From contig VWZX01010411.1 in NCBI GenBank assembly GCA_013399015.1, positions 88,118 through 152,117 on the forward strand: a stretch of DNA of 64,000 bases, written 5' to 3'. Shown one piece after another: positions 29,901 to 40,796 of the stretch (the stretch's first letter is position 1; the number at the start of each line of letters is the position of its first letter). Origin of the DNA: Galbula dea (taxonomy: Eukaryota > Chordata > Aves > Piciformes > Galbulidae). Under the pieces are notes generated by a model. It was not told the DNA's origin. It ran no database searches and saw nothing but the letters and a program-made list of their open reading frames with translations. The translations under genes were made by a program, and so were the position numbers.

Positions 29901-32900
29901 GGGCAGAGAGGGAACAAGTCAGAGAATCAGAGAATCACAGAACTGCTTTGGTTGGAAGAGACCTTTAAGGTCATCAAGTCCAACTGTTAACCAGCACTGC
30001 CAGGTCACCACTAAACCATGTCCCTCAGGCATCACATCTCCACAGCTTTTCAGCCCCTCCAGGGATGGTGACTTCACTACTGCCCTGGGCAGCCTGGGAC
30101 AGGCCCCAACAACCCTTTCCAGGAATAAATTCATAGAATGGCCAGGTTGGAAGGGACCTTAAAGATCATCTAGTTCCAACCCCCCTGCCATGGGCAAGGA
30201 TACCACTCACTAGACCAGGCTGCCCAGGGCCACATCCAGCCTGGCCTTAAACACTGCCAGGGATGGGGCAGCCACAACCTCTGTAAACAATTGGTTCCAG
30301 TGCCTCACCACCCTCTGGGTGAAGAGCCTCCTTCTAATTTCTAGTCCAAATCTCCCCTCCTTCAGCTTCCTCCTGTCCAACCTAAACCTCCCCTGGCACA
30401 ACTTGAGGTTGTTTCCTCTTTTCCTATCACTTGTTCCTTGGGAGAAGAGACCAACCCCCATCTGTCTCCAACCTCCTGTCAGGGAGTTGCAGAGTAAGAA
30501 GGTTTTACTACAGGTAAAGCTAGTTTCACAGTGAAGCCCAACCAGACTAAGAAGCACCATCAGGAGAGGAGTGAGGAGACCTCCAGCCCCATGCTGAGGA
30601 CATTGCTGCCCCACAGGGCTCCTGGAGCTCCCACTACCCTCATCCCACAAGGCACAAAGCTACAAAGGGACCCCCTCAGACTCCACATCTCCCTAGAGAG
30701 TCCCTCCCCTTACCCAGGTCTGTGTCCCCACTCTCTATGGCTTTGCTGAGGGCCAGCTTGCTCCGCTTCATCTTCAGCAACAGTGGGACTTGCTCCCCAG
30801 AGCGTGGCTCATACTCCAGCAGCTGCAGGCAGTAGAGGGGGTATCAGGGCAGTGTCATTCCCCCCAGCCATCCCACAGGACACACCAGAGCCCCCAGTCA
30901 ACAGACCTTGATGGCCAGCTCTGTCCTGCCACAGTCATAAGCCCGGGCAGCGATCTCAGAGTAGGAGATGCCTGGTGTGTCGCCTAGCTTCTGGTTGATG
31001 GCCTGGGCCACCTCCTCATCGGACTTGTCCTTCTGCTGCACCTGGAAGGGCACAAGAGTAGAGGTCTCTGCGTTGCCCTGGATGTGCAGAGCCCCCTGAG
31101 CTGCCTCCTCACCTTATAGCAGGCCCAGTGGGCCAGGATGCGGCTGACACCCTGGATCTCTGAGAGACGCAGGTACTCGCAGATACGGATGGCCAGGGGG
31201 TAGAGTCGCCGCAGGACCAACCTGAGGTGCCACAGAGGGGACAATGACATGGTCACACATGGGTTTGAGGGGTCAAGATGCTTGGGTGGCCTTGTGAGGA
31301 GCTTGCAGCCTGCTCAGACACTGGCCAAGGGGATGGGAACATGGAGATGGGGACAGCACCGTGGCTGGATGCTGTCTTGGACTGGGCTGCTCAGGAGGAA
31401 GCTGTGGTGGCCAGCTCGTGGGGACCCTTACCTGTCCAGCAGGACCTCAATGGTGAGCCTCTTGTATCTGAGGGGACAGTTAAGGGACATCTTGCACTAT
31501 AAAACCCCACAGAGTGCAGGCAACACGTGCTGGGGACCTGCTCCTCTCCAGCAGCATCCCTGCTGGAGATACACAGCATGTACAGCCTAGGGCCAGCTTG
31601 GCTCTGCAGCACCACAGGTCAGCTCTGCACAGTGTGGTCATGGAGTCGTTTAGATTGAGAAGAGACCTCTAAGTTCATCAAGTCCAACGGTTAACCAGCA
31701 CTGCCAGGTCACCACTGACCCATGGCCCTCAGCACCACATCTCTATGGCTTTTCAACCCCTCCAGGGATGGTGACTCTTACCACTGCCCTGGGAAGTCTG
31801 GGCCAGTCCTTGACAACCCACTTCTGTCAGGGAAGAAATCGTTTCTCATGTCCAACCTAAACCTCTCCTGGTACAACTTGAGGCTGTTTCCTCTTACCCT
31901 ATCACTTGTTCCTTGGGAGAAGCGACCAACCCCCACCTGGCTCCAACACCCTGTCAGGGAGTTAGAGGGAGTGACAAGGTCTCCCCTGAGCCTCCTTTTT
32001 CCCAGACTAGACTGAGCTCCCTCAGCTGCTCCTCACAACACTTGTGCTCTAGACCCTTCACCACCTTCACTGCCCTTCTTTGGACAATCCCCAGTGCATG
32101 AGGAACACAAACTCCTGCCATGGGGCCTGGGGTACAGCTGGTGCCCAAACCCCACGGTACTAGCAGCTCTGCAGCTCACTCCTCCACCCTACCTCACCTC
32201 ACCCTACCCTACCCCACCCACGAGGTGGCTCAACCCCCGCAGGAGCCCCAGACAGCAGCGGTACTGTCCCCACGGCCGGAGCAGGGAGGATACTGGGTGA
32301 AGGTGAGGGGGATGCCGATCTGGTAGTCCCGGATGGCATTGAGCACCCGCAAGTCCTGGCACATGCGCACAAAGCTCTCAGGGGGGAACTTGTCAATGAA
32401 GCACTTCCCGAAGGAAGCTGCCTATGGGAAGAGAGGTGTGTGACCGGGGGCGGGAGATGCCTTCTCCCTCAGCCTCTCTCCACCATGCTCACCCTCAGCA
32501 GTGATTTCTGGGTGTCTGGCTCGTGCTCATAGCCAGCTGCCTCGATGCACTGGCTCACTGCCTCTGGGAGCAGCTTCTGGTCCTTGATCTCCCGCAGGTA
32601 CTCGTCTGCCTTCTGGCTCTCCTTCTGCAGGGGAACGTGTGGCCTCAGCATCCCTGGGAGCCCCGGCACCAGCACCTCAGCCCTAGCAGGGACCTCTGGG
32701 ATCATCAAATCATTGTGTTGTGTTGAAGACCTTCAAAGGTCATCTAGTCCAACGCCCTGCAGTCAGCAGGGACATCTCCAACTAGACCAGGTTGCTCACA
32801 GCCCCAGACAACCTGACCTAGAATGGTTCCAAGGATGGGACATCTCCCACCTCTCTGGGCAACCTGGGCCAGGCTCTCACCACCCTCAGCATTAACAATT

Positions 32901-35900
32901 TCTTGCTTCTCTCTAGTCTAAACCTCCTCTTTTAGTTTCAAACCATCACCTCTTGTCCTGTCACAACAGGTCCTGATACAAAGACTGTCCCCACCTTTCT
33001 TATAAGGCCCAAGAATCTCCCCATTCCCATCCCACTAGCAGAAATTCCAGATTCAGAGCCTCCTCAAGGACAGAGGCAGCAGCAGGTCCTACCTCATACT
33101 CCTTCTGTGCCTCCAGAAGAAGTGCCCCTGGGGCCATGGAGGCAATCTTGAAGATCTCCTGGCTGGCCTCTGCAGAGATGGGAAAAACCAAACCAAACCA
33201 AACATGAGAGGCTGCCCCAGTCCAGGACTGTCACCTGCACCCACCACAATCTGCTCCCCACCATCCCTGCCCACAGCTCAGGACCCTCAGAGAGCCTGTG
33301 CTACAGCATGACCACCACTGGCCTGAAGAGCTGGGCAGAGGCATGTTGATGAACAGCTTGGTGCTGCTCTTTGAGCCTTTGTTGATCGCAGGACACAGTA
33401 AACACCAAGCAAAGGGTCCAAGAGATGGAGCAGGAGCAGGCCCAGCTCAGGACATGGCTGGTAAAGCAGGGGACCAGCAGTGGCAGGATACTGGGTATGG
33501 AGGGAACCCAGTGCCAGGCCAGGGACTGGGTTCAGACCCTGCACTGAAGAGCCTGCGGGGCTCAGGGCCTGGCTCTGGGGCTCTCACCACCTCCCGAGCC
33601 TCCAGAAAGGCCTAGGCAGGATGCACAACACCCCCCAGTGCTGGGCATGGTCACGGGCTGCATCCTGGGTGCTGAGCAGTGGAGGAGAGCCCTGCCTAGG
33701 CGCAAGAGGTCCCCCTTGACCACGCCACCCTGTGCCCATCTCACCTGGGATCTCGTGCAGGAACTCGTGGGAGGTGCGAGACAAGATCCGGACCCCATCC
33801 AGCTCGGGCACCAGGTAGGAATCCTCATCCAGGACAAACCTGTGCTCATGCTAAGGGCTTGTGGGAAGAGAGCAGCTCTGGGAGCAGCCTAGCCCAGTGA
33901 TGCCACTGAGGGACTCCTTGCAGGCCTCATCTCCATGGGAGTGGGGCTTGTACCCATGGAGAGGCAGTGGGGTGTGGGATCAGCACTAGGAGGGACAGGA
34001 ATCAGGGAATGGGGCCCAGACCTCAGCAGGGCCAATGCTTCCAGTCATGGGGGCTCCAGTAGCTCCCAGCACCTGCATGGCTCATGGAGACAGGCAGGAG
34101 CAGGATCCCCTCAGCAGGGAGACTTAAGGGAAAGGGAACAAGGGCTGGGGTGGAATGAGGGAGGTGGGGCAGAGAGAGGAGGGGGCCTCACTGCTGTACA
34201 GGACTCGGATAGCTGAGACCAGACCGAGGAGATCATGGTAGAAGTATATAGGGGAAAAGTAAGGTCAACCTCATCTGATGATACCAAACTGGGAGGAGTG
34301 GTGACCCCCATCAGGCTGTGCTAGCATCCAGCAAGAGCTGGACAGGTTGAGAGCTGGGGCAGATGAACCTCAGGAGGTTCAGCAAAGGCAAGTGTAGAGT
34401 CCTGCACCTGGGGAGGAATAACCTCATGGACCAGGACAGGTTAGGGCTTGACCTGCTGGAAAGAAGCTCTGTGGAGTCCTGGTGGACAAGTTTACCATGA
34501 GCCAGCACTGTGCCCTCGTGGTGAAGAGGTGACCCTAGGCAGCCTGCTCTGCATGACCCTACTGGAGCAGGGAGGTTGGACTAGATGATCTCCAGAGGTT
34601 CCTTCCAACCCCCACCATGCTGGGATTTGGGGATTCTGTGACCACTCTGGAGGAATGCTGACACCAAGGGGAGCTGCAGGGACACCAAGTGCCTATCACA
34701 GAGGTGCTGGTGGCCCAAGGAGGGCCCACAGTGGCCTGCAGTTTGGGCTTGCCTTCAGAAACAACACCAGTCCCCCTTCCCTCAAGGATACTGGATGCAC
34801 TCTGTGGAGTTCCCTGCCACCATCAGCTGCCGGTCCCAGGCCACCACCACCGCACGCTGCCGGCTCCGGGGACGCATGCACCTACCAGGGAGCCTTGGCT
34901 TAGCCCTGGTCCCACCATGGCCTCCCCCTGCCTGCAGCTGGGATGCCCAAGGGTCCTGCCTGGGGAGCTGCAGGAGGGGCACAGAGCCAAGCAGACCCCA
35001 GCAAAGCCTTGGGGGACCAGAGGAGCGTGGGTGGGCACAGATAGGAGGACAGAGGGGACCTAAAGACCCACAGCCACCTCAGGATCCCTCCAGCCAGCCC
35101 CAAGACCCATGAGCAGCCCTGAGACCCTCCCAGCCAACCCAGGACCCCTCCAGTCAGCCCTGAGGTCCATGACCAGCCCTGAGACTCACCAAACCATCTG
35201 CTTGGGTGCAGATCGGATGCTGCTGTTGAACTCACAGAGCTTCTCCTGCAGCAGGAGAGAGCTGGGTCAGAGCAAGGGTGGTGCCATCATGTGTGCACTG
35301 GAGCCATGTGCCAAGGGAAGCTTCCAGGGGACCCAGCAGTGAGCACCAGGAGCATGGGTGCTGTGCCATGAGTGGGTGCTCTGGGAGCACCCAGCCCTAT
35401 GTCTAGTTCTGGAGGCAAGCAACAGGATAAGAGGAAACAGCAGGGGAGGTTTAGGTTGGATATTGGGAACAATTTCTTCCCCAAAAGGGTTGTCTAGGCC
35501 TGGCCCAGGCTGTCCCAGGGCAGTGGTGGAGTCAGCATCCCTGCAGAGGTTGAAAAGACCTGGAGATGTGGTGCTGAGGGTCATGGGTTAGTGGTGACCT
35601 GGTAGTGCTGAGCAATGGTTGGATTTGAAGAGCTTAAAGGTTCAACCAAACCAATTCTGTGATTCTCAGAGACCATGGAAGGTAACCAGCACCTTACCAG
35701 CATGAGCCTCGTACTGTGGGAGAACTCACCACCCAAGTGACCACGCCAGCAGTAGTGACAAAGCTGAGGTGGTCCAGGATACAGTCCTAAGACCAACAAC
35801 TTTGGGTATGGATGTAACAGAACTGCAACCAGTGGGTAAAAAGTCATTAGTGGCAGGTTGTTATCTGGGGGGAGTTTGGACAGAGAAAGGCAGGTGTGAG

Positions 35901-38567
35901 GCCTGTAAAAGAAGGGTCCAGAAGTAGAAAAAGTGTAAAGTAAAGGAAAAAAAAAAAAAGGTGAAGAATGAGAGGGTGGGTGTCCAGAGGGCAGGAGTGC
36001 CTGGGGACAGCAGCAAGAGTGACCTGGAGTCCATGGGGAGCCCAAGGGACCTGTGTGGACACCCCATGGTGCTGCAGAGAGGGAGAGGAGAGACGGGAGA
36101 TGCTCACCTTCAGCGTGGCCAGCCCCATCCAGAGGTAGCCAGTGTCAGTGAAGAGAGCCAGGCAGCGGTAGTTGAAGGACACAGCCATCTGCAGGTAGGC
36201 ACCGGCCGAGGGGCTCATGCCAGGGGGGGTCTGGGACAGGCAAAGGGTAAGGGTCACACCTGGGGAACAGGGGATGTGCCACACACCAGCACTAATGCCA
36301 TGTAGGGGGCTGAGGACTGGCCACCTCCCACTCTGCACCTGCTCAACCCTCACCCCTGGCCAGGATGGGACCAGGTGTCCCTGCTGTACACTTCTGCTAG
36401 TGGGACAGCAAGAGGAAGGACCTGCCAGTGAGCCCTGGCAGCTGGAAAGCATCCCATGGGACAGCAGGGGACAGGGGAAGGACCTGCCAGCAAGTGCTGG
36501 TGGCTGGAGAACATCCCATGGGACAGGGGAAAGAGTCTCCAGTGAGAGCAGAGGGCTACAGAGCATTCTGCTCCCACTCACTCACCACCACAGAGCAGGA
36601 GGTGTTGTCCAGGAGGTAGAGGTCCTGTCCAACTGCCAGCAGGACGATGGTGACTCTGTCCTGGGACAGCACGGCCCAGCACGAGGGAGGCTTCTGCAGA
36701 CCTGTGGGGCATCAGTGTGAGGCTCCCGTGCCCAGCCAGAGCCAGGTGGGCAGAAGGGATGGGGACAGGAACACACCTGGAACCTCTGGCATCCTGCGTA
36801 GCTTCAGGTCCTCGATGTTGGTGGCCAGGGAGAAGCGGTTGGCCCCGGTGAGGATGGCCACGCCAGTGCCATACTCCGTGTGGAAGACCTTGGCCTCCAG
36901 CACATGGTTCTGCAGCACCTCCTGCACAATGGATTGAGAATTGGGCCTGTGTCAGGGCTCAGCACCCAAACCACTCCAGGGAGGAGCAGCCCAGCTCTGT
37001 GTTACACTGCTCGAAGGTGCCCCAGCTCCGACAGGTTCCTGCAGTGACACAGGACGAGTGTGGCCCCAGGAACCAGGAGAACAGTTTGTCAGCTCATTGC
37101 CTGAGTGCCCTACGATGCTGGGGAAGGGCTCAGGGAAGAGATTCAGTCACATGAACCCAGCCCTGGAGCTCCCTATCCTGCCACACTCACATTGCCCATG
37201 CTGAAGTGCCGCTTGAACTCGCAGAAGAGGTTGTAAATGAGGACAGTGCCATCCTCCTGGATGCAGAGCAGGTCCTCACTAGTAGTCCAGCCTAGCTGCA
37301 CCAGCTGGCCACTCTTCCACTATGGATAAGACATAGGGAATCATAGAGTCAGTTGGGTTGGAAAACACCTTTAAGATCATGAAATTCAACTGTTAACCAG
37401 CACTGCCAGGTCACCACTAAACCATGGCCGTCGGCACCACATCTCCATGGCTTTTCAACCCTGCAGGGATGGTGACTCCACCACTGCCCTGGGGCAGCCT
37501 GGGCCAGGCCTAGACAAGCCTTTTGGGGAAGAAACTGTTTCTCATGTCCAATGTAAACCTCCCCTGGAGCAACTTGAGGCTGTTTCCTCTATCCTATCAC
37601 TTGTCAAAGCTCAAAGGAGGGGTGGCCACCCCCGAGCCAGCTCACCGGCATGCTGGCCAGGAGAAGTCCTGAGGCTGAGTAGATCTCCAGCAGCGGTCGG
37701 GCACTGGGCAATTTCTCCCTCCGAGCACTGTTCTTCAGCAGAGCTGGAGGCGGGATGGGACAGTCTGAGCCGTGGTCCCTCTGCCGTCAATGTGCACTGG
37801 GGTGGCTCTTGCCCCAGCACATGGTCCCGAGGCCCATCCCTACCTATGGGCCCCCCATACGGAGCAGCTGCCAGCAGGCAGTCCCGCAGGTCCTCCTTCA
37901 GGCTCCACGCCATGGTATACAGCTCAAACTTCCTACAGGCAACAGACGGATGGATGGACAGACGGACAGCTGGCAGACTAGGGAAAGTGCTCACCCTCTA
38001 GCTGGTCCCAGGACTACCCAGGCAGCTCCAAGATTCATGACCAGCCCTGGGAAACTCCCAGCCAGCCCCAGGACCCCTGAGCAGCCCCATGACCCCTCCA
38101 GCCAGGCTCAAGGCCCACAGCTGGCCCCAGGAGCCACTACCAACCTTAAGACCCATCGACCAGCTCTGAGACCACCCCAGTCAGCCCCAAGGCCCATAAG
38201 CAGCCCTAGGGCCTCCTTGCCAGTCCCACGGCCCATGAACAACTCCAGGACTCCCTGGCCAACGCCGAAGTCCATGACTACCTGTGGGACTCCCCGAGCA
38301 GCACTGAGAACCCTTCGACTAGCCCCAAGGCCCGTGACCAGCCCTGAGATCCCCCGATCGGCCCCACACCAAGCCCCAGGACCCTTCTAGACAGCCCCAG
38401 GACCACTCCAAACGGCCTCAAGATACATGACAAACCCCGTGACCTCCTGTCAGACCCCAGGCACGGGGATGGGCCCCTTCTGGCCGGTACGGGGCCCCTC
38501 CCGCCGCCCCTTACCGGTAGAAGGCGTCCTCGCCCAGCGGGTTCCAGTTAGCCGTGTAACAGTCCAT
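26939..38567 (-). CDS. VPS16: VPS16, core subunit of CORVET/HOPS tethering complexes, 24 exons
   Basis: VPS16 is a class C core protein of HOPS and CORVET, which tether late endosomes, lysosomes and autophagosomes. Exons: 38567-38515, 37932-37844, 37743-37646, 37319-37191, 36921-36777, 36701-36586, 36230-36108, 35245-35190, 34881-34792, 33839-33745, 33169-33093, 32624-32493, 32421-32294, 31467-31432, 31221-31113, 31041-30907, 30822-30714, 29897-29800, 29719-29615, 28269-28192, 28010-27841, 27742-27646, 27468-27365 and 27083-26939 (TGA). All junctions keep frame; total 838 aa against 839 in human. It opens MDCYTANWNPLGEDAFYR, as in mammals. The N-terminal half is the beta-propeller (MPEVPG, FLQMAVSFNYR analogues). 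The C-terminal half is the helical VPS16 domain ending in a Lys-rich tail. Donors after exons 9 and 13 are GTATCC, weaker than the rest. Confidence 0.97.
28545..29362 (+). mobile_element. CR1 copy interrupted by a younger CR1
   Basis: Sense CR1 runs from about 28545 to gaagtgctggttaat at 28802. It resumes at about 29306 with aaatgcttggacttggtgag and ends in gattcaacgattctatg (29362). The intervening block is an antisense CR1 (28803-29305). Confidence 0.88.
28803..29305 (-). mobile_element. Nested CR1 insertion
   Basis: Antisense CR1 beginning catagaattatcacagctgg and running to ggtgcccaaaactgcacaca. It interrupts the CR1 at 28545-29362, so it is younger. Confidence 0.88.
29925..30500 (-). 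mobile_element. CR1 copy interrupted by a second antisense CR1
   Basis: Antisense CR1 from cagagaatcacagaactgct to ccaggaataaatt (30131), resuming at about 30372 with ctgtccaacctaaacctccc. The block between belongs to another CR1. Confidence 0.85.
30132..30371 (-). mobile_element. Nested CR1 insertion
   Basis: Antisense CR1 starting catagaatggccaggttgga, with ctctgtaaacaattggttcc inside. It is inserted in the same orientation within the host copy at 29925-30500. Confidence 0.85.
31635..32092 (-). mobile_element. CR1 fragment in VPS16 intron 13
   Basis: Antisense copy starting at gtcatggagtcgtttagatt and ending near gcccttctttggacaatccc. Confidence 0.88.
32708..33008 (-). mobile_element. CR1 fragment, second subfamily
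   Basis: Antisense copy with ctgcagtcagcagggacatc and tgtcctgtcacaacaggtcc. Confidence 0.85.
34235..34645 (+). mobile_element. CR1 fragment reaching the end of ORF2
   Basis: Sense copy that includes the end of the LINE reverse-transcriptase ORF (gatgataccaaactgggagg reads DDTKLGG). It ends tgctgggatttggggattct. Confidence 0.85.
35075..35210. repeat. Minisatellite in VPS16 intron 8
   Basis: Tandem blocks of agccctgagaccctcccagc / aggacccctccagtcagccc. The same family occurs at 37996-38450. Confidence 0.75.
35405..35668 (+). mobile_element. CR1 fragment in VPS16 intron
   Basis: Sense 3' portion (ggaggtttaggttggatatt) ending ccaattctgtgattctcaga. Confidence 0.88.
37335..37608 (-). mobile_element. 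CR1 fragment in VPS16 intron 3
   Basis: Antisense copy starting gaatcatagagtcagttggg; it ends about 38 bp before exon 3 on the transcript's 3' side of that exon. Confidence 0.88.
37996..38450. repeat. Minisatellite filling VPS16 intron 1
   Basis: Degenerate units of roughly 50-60 bp built from gaccagccctgagacc, ccagccagccccaaggccca and similar phrases, in the same orientation as the array at 35075. Confidence 0.75.
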
Positions 38568-38780
38568 GGTGCCGGAACAGGCAGAGATGAGCCCCAGCAA
38601 CACCGACAAAATCGACGTCTGCCTGCACTCCTACCAGCTCCACTCCGACACCTCCTAGGGCGCCGCCATCTTAAGTAAGGGCACTGGGAGGAGAACGGGA
38701 CAGGAGACGGGGATCACCACCGCCATCTTGAGTAAGGGAACGGGGCGGAGGAAAGGTAATTGACGCCATTTTGAGTGAGG
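38568..38780 (-). promoter_or_regulatory. VPS16: VPS16 promoter with three tandem YY1-type motifs
   Basis: On -, AAGATGGCGGC-type motifs occur at 38662-38672 and 38719-38729, with AAAATGGCGT at 38763-38772. Each is preceded on - by a conserved ccctnactnaa-like block (ttaagtaaggg, ttgagtaaggg, ttgagtgaggg on +). Motif orientation fits YY1 sites near the start of - transcription. If transcription starts upstream, the first motif supplies a 4-codon uORF (38669-38655). Confidence 0.6.
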
Positions 38781-38939
38781 GCATGGCTACTCGCCTGTCC
38801 ACTTCCAAGCCCTCGGGAAGTCCCCCGGTTGTCCCCTGTCGCCGTTCCTGGGAAACCAGACATCCCCCCAGCACACCGAGGGGTCCCTGGTCCTTCCTGT
38901 GCCCAGCATGGGAGTCCTTCTGCACTGGGCACCCGGGAT

Positions 38940-39370
38940 GCTCCTGTTCCCAGGGTGTCCCCTGTCCTCAATGTGTCCTTTGTCCTTATAGTGTCTCCTG
39001 TTCCTGGGGTGTCCCCTACCTCAAGGTACCTCCTGCTACCCCAATGTAGTCCCCTGCTCCTGGGGTGTCTTCTCTCCCTATGGTCGCCCTTGTCCCCAGG
39101 GTGTCCCCTGTCCCCCTAAAGTGTCCCCTGTTCTCAAGGTGTCCCCTATCCCCCCATTGTCCCCTGTTCCCAAGGTGTCCCCTGCCTCCAAGGTGTACCC
39201 TAAGGTGTCTCATATCCCCCCAGAGGGTCCCCTGGTCCTGGACTGACCCTGTCCTCAAGGTGTCCCTCGTCCCCATAGAGTCTCCTGTCCTCAGGATGTC
39301 CCCTATCCCAAAGTACCCCCTCCCCCCCAATACAGTCCCCTGCTCCTAGGGTGTCTCCTGTCCCCAGGGC
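38940..39370. repeat. Minisatellite upstream of VPS16
   Basis: Repeated ggtgtcccctgtccccaagg-type units of about 24-30 bp. The open frames across it on both strands are repeat artefacts. Confidence 0.8.
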
Positions 39371-39654
39371 GTTCCCCCCATGGTGCTTCTGGGACAGCGC
39401 CAGGACATCCCTGTGGAAGGAGGTTGTCAGGCATGTGCAGGCACACACAAGGCACATGCTGACACACGCACAGACACACGAGAGGTTCCCACCTCCACAT
39501 CCCATGTGGCTTTCCCATTCCAGGACACTTTCCTTCAGGTCTCACTTTATTTCTCACTGCTAGAAAAGGAGGAAAGGCCCTGGCAGAGCCCCCAAGGCAT
39601 GGGCACCATCTCTCACCACCCACCCCATCAATGCCTTCTGTTCCAGGACTAGTG

Positions 39655-40110
39655 TCACAAGTGCCATGGTGGGTTGAGGGGTGCCATGGTGGTGCCCCAC
39701 ATGCCAAGGCTGGGGTTTGGTGTGTCATGGCAGTGCCTCCTGTGCCAGGGCCAGTGTCACGAGTGCCATAGTGGTGCCAAGTGTGCCAGGGTTGGGTTCC
39801 GGTGCCCCACATGCCACAGATGGGGCCAGGGGTGCCACGGCAGCGCTTCACGTACCAGGGTCAGGAGTGCTATGGTGATGCCTCACGTGCCAGGGACAGT
39901 GTCACGAGTGCCATGGTGCTGCCTCACATACCAGGTCTGGCTTTAGTGGTGCAATATTGGTGCTTCATGTGCCGAGGGTGCTGTAGTGGTGCCTCACGTG
40001 CCAGAACGAGCATCACAAGTGCCTTGTCAGTGCCTTACAGGCCAGGGCTGGGGTCAGGGGTGCTGTGGCCATGCCCCATGTGTCGGGGTTGGGGTACTGT
40101 GGCCGTGGCC
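39655..40110 (+). repeat. 41-bp minisatellite, + orientation, downstream of NAT8-like 1
   Basis: Units such as tgccagggacagtgtcacga followed by gtgccatggtgctgcctcac recur at 41-bp spacing. The array runs into the 3' end of the acetyltransferase gene at 40110. The reverse complement of the same unit forms the array at 42190-42850. Confidence 0.8.
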
Positions 40111-40796
40111 TAGTGTGGCGGGTCTGCAGTGCGGGCTGGGAGGTCACAGCGGTAGCGGAAGATGCGGAAGCAAAGGAAGCGGGCAAGGAGTGAGGGGCTG
40201 AAAGCTCCCACCTTCCGGAAGCCTTGGCTCTCATAGAGCCGCTGGGCTGCCACCTGCACCATGGAGGTGCAGAGGACCACAGCCTCGAAGCCTCGCGCCC
40301 GGGCGAAGCGCAGCACCTCCCCACAGAGCGCCTGGGAGATGCCTTGGCCACGGTAGTCCTTGCTGACTGACATCCGCTTCAGCTCCAGGGCCACTCCTCT
40401 GTCAGCCGGGTCGTCCGGCGGGGCTACCGCCACCATGCCCACCACGGTCCCCTTGGCCTCCGCCACCCAGAAGTAGGAGTCGGGTGCCTGCAGGTAGCTG
40501 GTGGAGACGTCGAGGAGGTCGGTGCTCAGTGCCTGGCACACATAGGTTGTGCTGAAGGAACGAATCTGGAGCCACGTGGCCACCAGTGCCAGGGCCACGG
40601 CCCCCAGCCCCAGCAGCCAGCAGCCGGCAGCCGCCCGCACCCCCACGAAGAGGACCAGTAGCCCCACTTGCACCCGGGCTGAGCGCAGGAAGAAGCGGTA
40701 GCCAGCTGGCATATGCTCCAAGATGCCACGGGCAAAGAGGGTGCGCACGGCATCATAGTCCTGGTCACGGTACTGCCGGATGCGGTAGGACGCCAT
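40110..40796 (-). CDS. NAT8/camello-type GNAT N-acetyltransferase 1
   Basis: 228 aa in one exon, ATG 40796 to TAG 40110-40112. A ctgcag just before gtgcccATG suggests a 3' splice site of a 5' UTR intron, as in NAT8 genes. Order: N-terminal RIRQYRDQDYDAVRTLFARG; a hydrophobic hairpin at about residues 43-77 (VGLLVLFVGV ... ALALVATWLQI) typical of the ER-anchored NAT8 family; then the GNAT fold with acetyl-CoA loop SVSKDYRGQGISQAL; and C-terminal AAQRLYESQGFRKVG. Family members acetylate cysteine S-conjugates or lysines of ER proteins; the substrate here is unknown. A second, diverged copy lies about 2.8 kb upstream. Which NAT8 paralogue it is cannot be told. Confidence 0.9.
   Translation of the reverse strand: MASYRIRQYRDQDYDAVRTLFARGILEHMPAGYRFFLRSARVQVGLLVLFVGVRAAAGCWLLGLGAVALALVATWLQIRSFSTTYVCQALSTDLLDVSTSYLQAPDSYFWVAEAKGTVVGMVAVAPPDDPADRGVALELKRMSVSKDYRGQGISQALCGEVLRFARARGFEAVVLCTSMVQVAAQRLYESQGFRKVGAFSPSLLARFLCFRIFRYRCDLPARTADPPH

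Noticed and set aside
39673..40113. Open frames of repeated V-P-H-V-P-G/C-H-G peptides, also at 42226-42734 on -
   Set aside because: They follow the 41-bp minisatellite register; not genes.
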